From Alphaproteobacteria bacterium (GTDB taxonomy: Bacteria; Pseudomonadota; Alphaproteobacteria; Micavibrionales; Micavibrionaceae), in contig JAUILO010000050.1 of the NCBI GenBank assembly GCA_030432775.1, forward strand, positions 1-15,245: a stretch of DNA of 15,245 bases, written 5' to 3'. The notes beneath the pieces are model-generated. The model was not told the DNA's origin. It was given only the letters and a program-made list of their open reading frames with translations, and did no database searches. The position numbers and the translations under genes are program-made. Positions 1 through 8,631 of the stretch are shown here, piece by piece. How positions within the stretch are numbered: the stretch's first letter is position 1; each line of letters opens with the position of its first letter.

Positions 1-948
1 CGGGCAACTGTTCCGCGTAGCATGTCTATTAATATGGATATGTTGGTCGAAGATGCCTATATCGAAGCCAACCAAACGCAGATCAGCCAGACATTAATGA
101 ATTTATGTGTGAATGCCAAAGATGCCATGGACGATTTTGGTGTTCTTACATTACGTCTTGATGTTGCCAGTGGTCAGGATGTTTTGAGAAATTCAATGTT
201 CTTTGCCGCGATTAAGGGCAATGAAGAAAGCAGTAAGAATATTCATATTGAAGAGCTAAGCGAGACAGAAACATATTTATGTTATGGCGGAATTTGCCCA
301 GATCATAATTATGTGGTGCTGAGTATTCAAGACACCGGTCAAGGTATTCCCAAGGATGTCATGGAACATGTTTTCGAGCCATTCTTTACAACCAAAGCCG
401 TTGATAAAGGTACAGGGCTTGGCTTGTCATCTGTTCATGGGATTATGATAGGGCATGGCGGCGCTATGTCGGTGAATAGTGTAGTGGATGAAGGGACGAC
501 TTTTATGCTGTATTTCCCTGTTTCAGGCAAAATGCCGTTAGAAAAGGCCGCGCCGGTTGAGAAGGGTGAGCAGCGGGCGTTTTCTATTTTGCTGGTCGAG
601 GATCAGCAAAGCGTGCAGGAGATGATGGTGCATATGTTGTCGCGTCTTGGTCATGAGGCACATGCCTGTTCATCAGGTGAGGAAGCTATAGACGCCATTC
701 GAGCAAACCCCGATGCTTTTGATCTTGTGGTGACGGACTATACGATGCCGGGTATTACCGGTATGGAGCTTGCCCGCGCGATAGAGCAAGATTTTGATGA
801 TGAGATGCCTGTTATAATTCTTTCGGGCTATAAGAAAAAGATGGATCGCAGCGAGCGTATGGCCAAAAATGTAAAAGCCGTTCTGAAAAAGCCGGTCGAC
901 CGCGAGGTTTTATCAACACAAATCCAAAAGGCCGTCGGCATAGAATAG
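1..948 (+). CDS. Hybrid sensor histidine kinase, C-terminal part (HATPase + receiver); 5' end outside window
   Basis: The reading frame is open from base 1, so the N-terminus, including any sensor and the DHp phospho-acceptor His region, lies outside the window. What is visible is a kinase ATP-binding domain followed by a receiver domain. The ATPase shows an N-box (NLCVNAKDAM, about 100–130), G1 box DTGQGIP (331–351), F box FEPFFTT and G2 box GTGLGLSS (409–432). The receiver runs from about 580 to the end. It has the acidic pair ED (598–603), a phospho-acceptor Asp in VVTDYTMPG (codon 736–738), the switch Ser in ILSGY and the Lys in LKKP. The stretch between the N-box and G1 is long (about 65 residues) and carries a Cys-x4-Cys (CYGGIC). 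The protein would autophosphorylate and pass phosphate to its own receiver. The signal and target are not visible. It is not clearly CckA. The next gene lies 132 nt downstream on the same strand. Confidence 0.9.
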   Translation, partial: RATVPRSMSINMDMLVEDAYIEANQTQISQTLMNLCVNAKDAMDDFGVLTLRLDVASGQDVLRNSMFFAAIKGNEESSKNIHIEELSETETYLCYGGICPDHNYVVLSIQDTGQGIPKDVMEHVFEPFFTTKAVDKGTGLGLSSVHGIMIGHGGAMSVNSVVDEGTTFMLYFPVSGKMPLEKAAPVEKGEQRAFSILLVEDQQSVQEMMVHMLSRLGHEAHACSSGEEAIDAIRANPDAFDLVVTDYTMPGITGMELARAIEQDFDDEMPVIILSGYKKKMDRSERMAKNVKAVLKKPVDREVLSTQIQKAVGIE

Positions 949-1004
949 GCCTTAGTGTCACCCTTAAGTTGTTGAATAGCCAGTTGTACAAAAGGCCTGT
1001 GCTA

Positions 1005-1034
1005 TTGAACCGTGCGTTGTTAGTGTAGTATACG
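1005..1034 (+). promoter_or_regulatory. Candidate sigma70-like promoter before the inverse autotransporter gene
   Basis: In the 132-nt gap after the kinase, TTGAAC (1005–1010) is followed after 18 nt by TATACG (1029–1034). This is a moderate match to -35/-10 boxes and would give a leader of about 40 nt. A second, overlapping option uses TTGTTA (1017–1022) with TTAATA (1041–1046). Both are pattern matches only. Read-through from the kinase gene is also possible because I see no terminator between the genes. Confidence 0.25.
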
Positions 1035-1080
1035 TAGGTGTTAATAGTATGATTGTACTCCTTGCGAAGGCTATACAGGT

Positions 1081-3540
1081 TTGTTTCGTTTATCTGCGCC
1101 ATTCCGATTTTTTTCTATGCTGTCCGGCCCTTTGGTCGCGGTTTCGGCTGTGGCGCTATGTGCGCAGCCTGTGATTGCTAAAGAGTTGTTGGCGGGGCGG
1201 GGTGAGATTAACTGGCGACTTGGTTCGGAAAGATCAATTCTGATGTCGGAAATATGGGCACCCTTATATCAGGGGTATGAAGGCAAAGATGTGCTTTATG
1301 CGGATTTGCGTCTGATGGGCGATGATAAAGATAATCATGAAGGTAATCTGGGGCTTGGTTATAGGCAGATCGTAGATATGCCGTATATGGGGGCAGGTGT
1401 TGCCGGTATCAATGGTTGGTTTGATCGTAGGTTAACTGATCGGGGGTCTGATTTTCACCAAATAACAACGGGCGTTGAATGGCTGGGGGAGGATATGGAT
1501 ATTCGCCTGAACGGCTATATTCCTTTATCAAACAGTAAATCATACAACGTTCCGAATGCCTCGGCGCAAGGTCCTGCGCTTAGCGGTACGGGGATAGTGG
1601 TTGATACGAATGGCGTATTGCTTGAAGAACCGCAGCACGGTTTTGATATAGAATTTGGCTGGGAACTCGGAGCATATTCAGAATTTGTCAAAGACCATAC
1701 GGATAGCTTGCGGGTTTATGGTGGTGCATATTCGTTTAATGGAGATCAATCCGAAAGCGTAACGGGCTGGCGCGCCCGTATAGCTATTGATCTGACGCGC
1801 AACGTGCAGATCGGTTCGCGTTTTCAGCGCGATGACGTTAGAGGATCGCAAGGGTTTTTAGAAGCTACATTTCGCTTTCCGTTTGGCAATAAGAAAAGCT
1901 ATCGCAAACATGGTTTATATGCGCGGCTTGATGAAACTCCGGAGCGCGATATTGATATTGTGACCGCTGATTTCTTAGTCGATAGCGGTGATCGTGTGCC
2001 TGTTATAAACAAAGAAACCGGAGAAGCTCAGGAAGTTTTGGTCGTTGATAATCAGGCCGCAGTGGGCGGTGACGGTAGTGCTGAAAATCCGTACCGAGAG
2101 TTGATTGATGCACAAAACATGGCTTCCGAGCATACTATTATCTATGTCAAAACAGGCGACGGGATGGATAGTTTTCAAAATGCCGGTATCACGCTAAGTA
2201 AAACAGGGCAGCAGCTTATCGGTGCGGGGAGTGATTTTGTGTATGATAATGGCGTGTTCTCAACGGCAAATGGCCTGTCTCCGACATCTTATGTGATTGC
2301 TGCGGCTACAGGTGCCCCGGTGATTTCCAATCAAAATGCCGATGGTGACGGTGTGCGCGTAACTGCGGATGATGTCGTGGTGTCGGGCATTACGGTTGAT
2401 GGCTCTATGCGTGATGGCATTGTTGTTGAGGCGGCCGGTGGCGACATGAGCGCACAAAATGTTGTCATAGAGAATGTCACAACGCAAAATAATCGTATGG
2501 GTATTTATATTCATGGCACAAATAGCGGCGCTGTGAGTGCCAAGGTTGAGAAAGCTGCTACGATTAACAATACGCAGCATGGCATCGCTGTCTATGATGA
2601 TACGGATGCCGCGTTTGACGTTGACCTTGGCGGCGGCGCTATGGGGTCAGCGGGCAATAATATTTTAATGGGTAATACACTTGAGGATTTAGCAGTTGAA
2701 TATGACGGGCGTGTGTTGTCGGTACAAAATAACTGGTGGGGGCTGGCTAGCGGACCGGATGCTGACGACCCGGGTATTGGTATAGCACCGCAGATTTATT
2801 ATGGTGCGCCAATTAATGACGGCTTGGTTGGTCACTGGACGCTGGATGATCAATGGACGACAGCAACAACGGCGTATGATCGCTCCGGTAATGAATATGA
2901 CGGCACTTTCGCTGGCGGTCTGAGTGGTAATGATACTGCTGTTGATGGTTCACAAGAGGGTGTAAGCTTTTCTGGCGGTACGGATAGCATATATCTGGTC
3001 GCATCAAATACGTTATTGCCGGGTGACACTTCATTTTCCATGGTATCAGTCTTTAAAACGGATCAACTTTTTAACACACCTGGTAATCTGGATTATGGCG
3101 GAAGACTTTTAAGTGTATATGCGTCAAATTCAGGGGCTCAATCAACCAAGATATCTAATTTCCTGTATGGGGATAATTCTGATTCAGCGGGTATTTTATA
3201 TTCTAGCCCGTTTAACAGACTTTTTTCTACAGCGACAAATTTTGATGATGAGGCATTGCATAGTCTTGTTTCAACATATGATAGTGCAACAAATCTGACA
3301 CAGGTCTTTTTTGATGACGGAGCAACGGGTGCGGTTGATGCTAGTACGATCAGAAATTCCGGAACGGAGCCTGCCCGCATAGGCGTTTTTTCGACAACAG
3401 GCTTAGGTGCGTTCACAGGAGATATTTATGATACGCGCATATATAATCGTGTTTTAACCTCGGATGAAGTGGCAGAGTTGTACCGTATGGATGTCTCGAG
3501 CGGTGTGAATGTATCAGGATTTTTAAGCGCATCTCCTTAA
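1081..3540 (+). CDS. Inverse autotransporter (intimin/invasin-type) with parallel beta-helix and LamG-like passenger
   Basis: This is a predicted outer-membrane surface protein of 819 aa. Residues 1–33 form a signal peptide with a basic start, a hydrophobic core and a cut after VIA. Residues about 38–285 resemble the inverse-autotransporter beta-barrel of intimin/invasin: NLGLGYRQ, a GVAGINGWFDRRLT stretch, GVEWLGEDMDIRLNGYIPLS and FRFPFG. Residues about 320–555 look like a right-handed parallel beta-helix. This part opens with GGDGSAENPYRELIDAQ, continues with repeated short strands and Asn turns, and closes with NNWWGLASGP. Residues about 581–802 look like a LamG/concanavalin-like domain, from GLVGHWTLDD to IYNRVLTSDEVAELYR. 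I chose the TTG at 1081 because GAAGG (1066–1070) precedes it, and because the only nearby ATG (1117) would remove the basic signal-peptide start. The usual LysM and Ig-like repeats are absent. I see no cysteine in the mature protein. The likely role is adhesion; the ligand is unknown. Confidence 0.85.
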   Translation: MFRLSAPFRFFSMLSGPLVAVSAVALCAQPVIAKELLAGRGEINWRLGSERSILMSEIWAPLYQGYEGKDVLYADLRLMGDDKDNHEGNLGLGYRQIVDMPYMGAGVAGINGWFDRRLTDRGSDFHQITTGVEWLGEDMDIRLNGYIPLSNSKSYNVPNASAQGPALSGTGIVVDTNGVLLEEPQHGFDIEFGWELGAYSEFVKDHTDSLRVYGGAYSFNGDQSESVTGWRARIAIDLTRNVQIGSRFQRDDVRGSQGFLEATFRFPFGNKKSYRKHGLYARLDETPERDIDIVTADFLVDSGDRVPVINKETGEAQEVLVVDNQAAVGGDGSAENPYRELIDAQNMASEHTIIYVKTGDGMDSFQNAGITLSKTGQQLIGAGSDFVYDNGVFSTANGLSPTSYVIAAATGAPVISNQNADGDGVRVTADDVVVSGITVDGSMRDGIVVEAAGGDMSAQNVVIENVTTQNNRMGIYIHGTNSGAVSAKVEKAATINNTQHGIAVYDDTDAAFDVDLGGGAMGSAGNNILMGNTLEDLAVEYDGRVLSVQNNWWGLASGPDADDPGIGIAPQIYYGAPINDGLVGHWTLDDQWTTATTAYDRSGNEYDGTFAGGLSGNDTAVDGSQEGVSFSGGTDSIYLVASNTLLPGDTSFSMVSVFKTDQLFNTPGNLDYGGRLLSVYASNSGAQSTKISNFLYGDNSDSAGILYSSPFNRLFSTATNFDDEALHSLVSTYDSATNLTQVFFDDGATGAVDASTIRNSGTEPARIGVFSTTGLGAFTGDIYDTRIYNRVLTSDEVAELYRMDVSSGVNVSGFLSASP

Positions 3541-3567
3541 ACTCTTCTAAATTGTTTTTTTAAGCGC
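3520..3567 (+). repeat. 11-bp direct repeat TTTTTAAGCGC at the 3' end of the autotransporter gene
   Basis: TTTTTAAGCGC occurs at 3520–3530, inside the last codons, and again at 3557–3567, after the stop, 37 nt apart. The second copy is also the left arm of a weak hairpin (3559–3567 with 3580–3588). The meaning is unknown; it may be a small tandem duplication at the gene end. Confidence 0.5.
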
Positions 3568-3634
3568 CTGTTAAAATATGTGCTTAAATGCCTGCTTCAA
3601 TATAGGCTCAACTAATCTCTTGATTTAAGAATGA

Positions 3635-5809
3635 TCATGAGTCTTTCTTACTCGTTCGGCCTTCAATCCACCAGCTTCCAATTACTACAACAGCGATGAA
3701 TACAGCATAAAGCCATGACGGGAATAGTGGCCGTTGTTTTGTGCCGCTTACCACGTAGCTATTATTCTTTTTAAGACCAATCCATTGTGATGAGCTATAA
3801 TCTTTGCGCGGGCTAACGTGATGAACGCCGGGGGCGCTACGCTCGCCAAGCCAGTATACACCGCCGCCGGAATGCTGGCTTATAGGTGATAAATTATCGG
3901 CTGTGGTGATGACGGCCTGAAATTCCTTGGGGTTGATTGTTCCGGCGATGGCGTATCGTTTTTGTGTGCCATCATCAAATGCGTAAATGCCTGCACTGCT
4001 TATAGGCATATGGCCGTTTAGTCTATGGGTGCTTTGGTTTACGTGTAGATCCAGTGTTGTTTCATTATTTTCGGGATCTGTGACGTTAATTGTCATTGGC
4101 GCTTGGGTGAGTGAACGACGCGTGACGAAAATCTCCCCGTCGCTTACTCTCAGTGTCATGGCGTTCTCTTCAAGCTCGGGTTCTTTCATGAGCCAGTGTG
4201 ATAAGCGTCTGAGCAGTTCGGCTTGTGGCCCGCCGCCTTGATAACCTCTTGACCACAGCCATATCTGATCGCTGGAAAATTGTGCAACACGGCCTTCACC
4301 GACACGGTCCAAAATAAGCAGCGGTCGTCCCATATCACCTTCCATAATTGTGTTGCCGGATTTTTTGCTCAGACCTATTTGTCTTGCCCATTGCCCCCAA
4401 GGCGGCTGGCCGGTTTTATCTGCATTTTGTGGCAACAGATGTTCTGTGACGGGATGACGTAAACCAATATCGGTGATTTGCGGATAAAAAGCACTATTGG
4501 ATACAGAACCGCTCGGCGCAGCAGGCAATATATCTTTCAAGGCGGTATTATAGATGGAGGCCTTGTCGGCAAATTCAGGGCCGCTGACTTCCAGAAATGC
4601 ACCGCCTTCTTTCACGTATTTTGCGATGTTTTGAAAATATGCCGACGGCAAAATATGCATGATTGTGTAGCGGTCAAAAATAATCAGATCAAACTTATAT
4701 AGCTTCTTTTCAAATAACTCGTGTACGGGGAAAGCTATTAACGACATCTCGGCACTGCGGGTGGGATCTGTTTTATGGGGGGCACGTAAAATGGTGAAGT
4801 GTACCAGATCAATACCGGGATCAGAGGTTAATATATTACGCCATGTGCGCTCTCCCGCATGCGGGCGGCCGGAGACAAGAAGCACCTTCAAACGGTCGCG
4901 CACGCCATTTATGATGATGGGCACCTGATTATTAACCAATGTAATTTCGTTATCTTGCGCGGGCGTTTGCAGGTGAATTATGTTTTGACCTGTGTGCTGC
5001 AGTGTAACACGCAAGGTTTGTTTGGTATTAATGGGCACGAACACATTGCGCGGCGGTTTGTCGTTTTCGCGAATTGTCACCATGGCTTTTTCGGATATAG
5101 AAGACGGGGTATCTTTGACTACATATTCAAGGGTTACCTGATCGCCGACAATGCCGTAAGCCGGGGATTCTGTGATCATAATCCGGCGGTCTATTTCTTT
5201 GCGATCTCCGGTCAGCAGAACGTGAACGGGGCCGTATTCTTTATCATTATAGGCAGAGCTTATATTCTGTAGGGCGGGAACATCATGTACCTGTCCGTCG
5301 GTAATAATAATAACGCCGGTGCGGCGATCTGGCGCGACATCTTCATATTGTTTTTCAATAATGGCAAACAGCTCTGTTTTTGTTTGTAACGGATCTGCGA
5401 TTTCCGGCGCATAGATGGTGCGGGTTTGAATATCATCTCCCAGCTTAGCAATCTCGGTTTCGATTTTCTCAAGGGCATTCTTTCCCAGTGCCTGACGTTT
5501 GTCGGTTTGCTGGCTTGGTGATTGGTCGATTATTACAAGAGCAACATCGGATACGGATTGCCTTTGTTCTTCGATAATTGACGGGTTTGATAACGCCAGC
5601 ATAAACGCAAACGCACATGCCAGCCGCGTGATCCAGCCTTTGCGATAGATAACAAGGCTTAGAACCGTTAAAACGCAAATGATTGCGCTAAGCACCAATA
5701 GCTGGTCTATGGGCAATATCGGGGATAGGTCAATTTGCATTGATAAAGGCGAGATATTTCCGATATTATCGGGTATAGGGATCTGGGCTGCTGGAACTGT
5801 ATTTGTCAT
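3635..5809 (-). CDS. Membrane protein with vWA-like domain (intact MIDAS) and GATase1-like region; last gene of the moxR operon
   Basis: This 724-aa inner-membrane protein has two N-terminal membrane segments (about 36–55 and 60–75) and one C-terminal segment (about 699–716). That topology puts the middle on one face of the membrane, probably the periplasm. After the second segment comes a vWA-like domain with DQSPS (95–99), a complete DxSxS metal site, and TDG at 170–172. From about 305 to 545 there is a region resembling class I glutamine amidotransferases: LKVLLVSGRPHAGERTW, FDLIIFDRY, YVKEGGAFLEVSGPEF, and GEGRVAQFSSDQIW followed by LLRRLSHWLMKEPELEE. I see cysteines only in the membrane segments (45, 64), so this region cannot use a Cys nucleophile. 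The ATG overlaps the stop of the upstream gene (ATGA, 5806–5809), and GGAAAGG sits just before it. It matches uncharacterised alphaproteobacterial proteins found beside DUF4159. Its molecular role is unknown. Confidence 0.85.
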   Translation of the reverse strand: MTNTVPAAQIPIPDNIGNISPLSMQIDLSPILPIDQLLVLSAIICVLTVLSLVIYRKGWITRLACAFAFMLALSNPSIIEEQRQSVSDVALVIIDQSPSQQTDKRQALGKNALEKIETEIAKLGDDIQTRTIYAPEIADPLQTKTELFAIIEKQYEDVAPDRRTGVIIITDGQVHDVPALQNISSAYNDKEYGPVHVLLTGDRKEIDRRIMITESPAYGIVGDQVTLEYVVKDTPSSISEKAMVTIRENDKPPRNVFVPINTKQTLRVTLQHTGQNIIHLQTPAQDNEITLVNNQVPIIINGVRDRLKVLLVSGRPHAGERTWRNILTSDPGIDLVHFTILRAPHKTDPTRSAEMSLIAFPVHELFEKKLYKFDLIIFDRYTIMHILPSAYFQNIAKYVKEGGAFLEVSGPEFADKASIYNTALKDILPAAPSGSVSNSAFYPQITDIGLRHPVTEHLLPQNADKTGQPPWGQWARQIGLSKKSGNTIMEGDMGRPLLILDRVGEGRVAQFSSDQIWLWSRGYQGGGPQAELLRRLSHWLMKEPELEENAMTLRVSDGEIFVTRRSLTQAPMTINVTDPENNETTLDLHVNQSTHRLNGHMPISSAGIYAFDDGTQKRYAIAGTINPKEFQAVITTADNLSPISQHSGGGVYWLGERSAPGVHHVSPRKDYSSSQWIGLKKNNSYVVSGTKQRPLFPSWLYAVFIAVVVIGSWWIEGRTSKKDS

Positions 5810-8631
5810 TGTCCCAACCTTTCCAGAATTGTCTGCACATGAATTTGGTCGTTCTTATAATTGCCGGTTAGTGTATACATCATCAGATTAATACCAAAGC
5901 GTAGAGCAAGTTCTTGTGATCTGTTATTGGGAACGACATAGTTTCCATTTCCAGATGGCGCGGCATTGAGCCAGGCCGAAGCCCAGTCATGTCCGCCGAT
6001 TATGACCGAGGATACGCCATCACGTCCGGCATTGGTTTGTGATTCAACCCATAAAATTCCGCCATCATACAAACCTGGAAAACGGTCTAATAGATAATAA
6101 GCACGGCGCAGAACATGGTCTTCGCCGATTGGTTCTAGCGGCGGTACGTTCAGCCCGCCAAAAACCGTTTGCAGATATTTGCTGCGCGATCCTTTGCCTT
6201 TGGCTATGCCTTGTGTCGGCGCAGAGATCTGGTCGCGCGTATCAAATAATATAGTGCCGCCATGGTCTAGATAATGCTGGATATTCTTATAGGCTTTTGA
6301 GCTTGGTGGTTTGGCTTTTTCATCAATAGGCCAATAGATCAGCGGGAAAAATGACAAATCATCATTTTCAATATCAAGGGCGACTACATCTTTTGGTTCG
6401 GCAGAGGTACGCTGGGTCAGGATAAGCTGCAAGGCATAAAGCCCTTTCGCAGCTGTATTGTCAATTATCGGATCACCACTTGGCACATAGGCAAGGTAGA
6501 GGTCATTTGCATATTTTGCTTCGGCTTCGCCAGGTGACTGTGCGGCGGCGTAAGGCGCAGATAAAATAACACCGGTCATGATGGCACTTAGGATCAATGC
6601 TTTCGTTACGGATTTTGCTGCGCCGGATGGTGCCGCGGCAAAGCGCCGCGCAGAACCAAGTAACTGATAACGCCACATGATATGCAGGATAATCATTAAT
6701 ATCCAGTCGGCTATGAATAAGGATAGTGCCAGTAAAAGACATGGCAGGCTTAGATCACGTTCAGTGATGCTGTCATAGGTGCTTGTCTGGATGCTAAGGC
6801 TAGATATTTTCAAAGGCTCAAGAATGGTGACAGTATTGCCCAGATTCAAGGCAATCTGATATACGCCATTTCCGTATATGCCTGGCGGGTGAACCGATGA
6901 TGGTTTTATCGAAGCGGATTCCTTGATTGTAATTGGCTGTTCAAATCCTTGAGGTCTTGCAGGATGACCTTTCTCATCAAGCATTAAAAGCGGCATTAAA
7001 TTACCGCCTTGCTCGGAATGTGCATCGGTACGTCCGGCAATACTGACCAAACGGCGCAGAATTTGTACAAAGCTTCCGGATAGGGGGAGATCAGACCAAT
7101 CGGGCATGGCAGATGTATGAATTAATATCAGCATACCGCTTTCTTTTTTCTCGGCCGTAATAAGCGGCGTACCATCATCAAGCTGCGCCCATGTTTTGGA
7201 CGAAATATCTATTACGGGATTGGCTAGAAGGTGCCGTTTGATCAATATATCTTCGGTTATGTCGATACCAAATAGAGGGCTGTTTTCGGAAAACTCCTGT
7301 ATGCCAAGTGGTTTTTCCCATGTCATTGATCCATCAAGCGCTCTTTCTCCCTGACGTAGTGGTACGGGGACAAGAACAGGTTTTGAATTTGCCATAGCCG
7401 GACCTGCAAAACGGATGAGCTGCCCGCCCTCTTTGATCCATTTCTCAAGCATATCGAGCTGATCCGGTGGCAAGTTGCCGGTATCCGGCATGATTATGGT
7501 TGATATATTATCGGCGATAACGCTATCCAGCGCGCCAATTTGAATATCGTTATACGGCGCCAGAGCGCGTTCGATGTAATAAGACGCATCGGCCAATGAT
7601 GATTGCTCGGCATCATAATCGGCATCAATAATTGCAATGTTGTGACGTTTGTTCTGGTTATCAAATAAGAGCACGGCGCCGGAATGGTTTTGTCCTGCGA
7701 TACGAATAGTTTGCACCTTGTTTCTATATTGAGGTGCTATATCAAAGCTGACCTCATGAGTGATTTTATTTTGATCAAACTGGACGATTTGCCGGTCGAT
7801 AATTTTATCGCCTGTTGCGGCAGCATCAACGGCAATTTGGTTCGTCTGTGGGACTGCCTTTGCACGGAACAACTTTGCGGTAAGCACAGAGGCAAGGGAT
7901 GTTGTGTCTTTACTGTCCTTGATAATCAAGGGGAGTTGGTTATCCTCCGGCAATAAAACCGAAATTCCCCCTTCATTTTGTAATCGTTTGATCAGTGTCT
8001 GTTCACCTAAGCCTTCAATGCCGCTGGATAAAAAATAGCTATGGATGCTTTTCTGTTTTATGGGCTGTTTATCGGCTGTTTTGTCTTTGATTGTTTCAAG
8101 TGCGATTTTGTAATCGGCAGGCCATGCCATATAAGATAGGCCGCGAATAATGTTGGCTGCCTCGGCGCCACTTAGAGGCCCTTTATGATAGACCTTTTTC
8201 TGACCGGGCTGTGGAGCGGTTGTTAGTATGTATAATTCTTTGTTCTCGCGCTGGGCGATATCAATAATTTCCAGTGCTTTTTCTTTTTGCACCGTCCAGG
8301 TTTTCCCAGAAGCCCAGCCATTATCCATGACAATCCGGATACCATCTGTCGATGGGATGATGTTACTTTTATTCAGAATAGGGCGCGCCATGGCAATAAT
8401 GGTGAGTGCGATAATCATGATGCGCAGTAGCAAAATCCACCAGGGTGTTTTGGAATGGCTTTGCTTGTCGGGTATCAGGCCGCTGATAAAACGAGCCGCC
8501 GGAAATATGATAGAGCGCGGTGCTGGCGGGGTGATGCGCAATATATACCAGATCACAGGCAACAGAACCAGAAAACCGAGTACGACCGGATAGATGAAGG
8601 ATAATGATGACGCCATGGCTATGATATTCAT
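5806..8631 (-). CDS. BatA-like N-terminal membrane domain / DUF4159 C-terminal domain protein
   Basis: This 941-aa membrane protein begins with a BatA-type double membrane segment (about 12–31 and 64–84). A vWA-like region follows in which the metal site is only partial (DNGWAS, 103–108). A GATase1-like region with WIKEGGQLIRFAGP lies near 398–411. Two more membrane segments (about 629–651 and 676–696) lead to the DUF4159 domain (about 709–925), recognised by LYLAYVPSGD, FFPLIYWPID, YLDHGGTILFDTRDQ and GGILWVESQTNAGRDGVSSV. The only cysteine I see is in a membrane segment (631), so an amidotransferase-type reaction is unlikely. Its start overlaps the DUF58 stop, and its stop overlaps the next start, both as ATGA, which suggests translational coupling and roughly equal amounts. 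It is probably a membrane partner or client platform for the MoxR ATPase. The precise function is unknown for the family. Confidence 0.9.
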   Translation of the reverse strand: MNIIAMASSLSFIYPVVLGFLVLLPVIWYILRITPPAPRSIIFPAARFISGLIPDKQSHSKTPWWILLLRIMIIALTIIAMARPILNKSNIIPSTDGIRIVMDNGWASGKTWTVQKEKALEIIDIAQRENKELYILTTAPQPGQKKVYHKGPLSGAEAANIIRGLSYMAWPADYKIALETIKDKTADKQPIKQKSIHSYFLSSGIEGLGEQTLIKRLQNEGGISVLLPEDNQLPLIIKDSKDTTSLASVLTAKLFRAKAVPQTNQIAVDAAATGDKIIDRQIVQFDQNKITHEVSFDIAPQYRNKVQTIRIAGQNHSGAVLLFDNQNKRHNIAIIDADYDAEQSSLADASYYIERALAPYNDIQIGALDSVIADNISTIIMPDTGNLPPDQLDMLEKWIKEGGQLIRFAGPAMANSKPVLVPVPLRQGERALDGSMTWEKPLGIQEFSENSPLFGIDITEDILIKRHLLANPVIDISSKTWAQLDDGTPLITAEKKESGMLILIHTSAMPDWSDLPLSGSFVQILRRLVSIAGRTDAHSEQGGNLMPLLMLDEKGHPARPQGFEQPITIKESASIKPSSVHPPGIYGNGVYQIALNLGNTVTILEPLKISSLSIQTSTYDSITERDLSLPCLLLALSLFIADWILMIILHIMWRYQLLGSARRFAAAPSGAAKSVTKALILSAIMTGVILSAPYAAAQSPGEAEAKYANDLYLAYVPSGDPIIDNTAAKGLYALQLILTQRTSAEPKDVVALDIENDDLSFFPLIYWPIDEKAKPPSSKAYKNIQHYLDHGGTILFDTRDQISAPTQGIAKGKGSRSKYLQTVFGGLNVPPLEPIGEDHVLRRAYYLLDRFPGLYDGGILWVESQTNAGRDGVSSVIIGGHDWASAWLNAAPSGNGNYVVPNNRSQELALRFGINLMMYTLTGNYKNDQIHVQTILERLGQ

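Noticed and set aside
928..953. AAGGCC / GGCCTT inverted repeat around the kinase stop codon as a terminator
   Set aside because: Only 6 bp with a 14-nt loop and no following T-run.
3559..3588. Hairpin TTTAAGCGC / GTGCTTAAA between the convergent adhesin and 724-aa genes as a terminator
   Set aside because: The stem is weak (one G–T pair, 12-nt loop), and no T-run follows it on either strand; the T-run precedes it on the plus strand and reads as A on the minus strand.
4859..5272. Plus-strand open frame of 137 codons antisense to the 724-aa membrane protein gene, and similar frames elsewhere
   Set aside because: No family features and no ribosome site; the opposite strand carries a well-supported gene, so these are shadow frames.
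6634..6650. CGCGGC-AAAGC-GCCGCG inverted repeat inside the DUF4159 gene
   Set aside because: It lies in an Ala/Arg-rich coding stretch and is explained by GC-rich codons; nothing suggests a mobile element or regulatory role.
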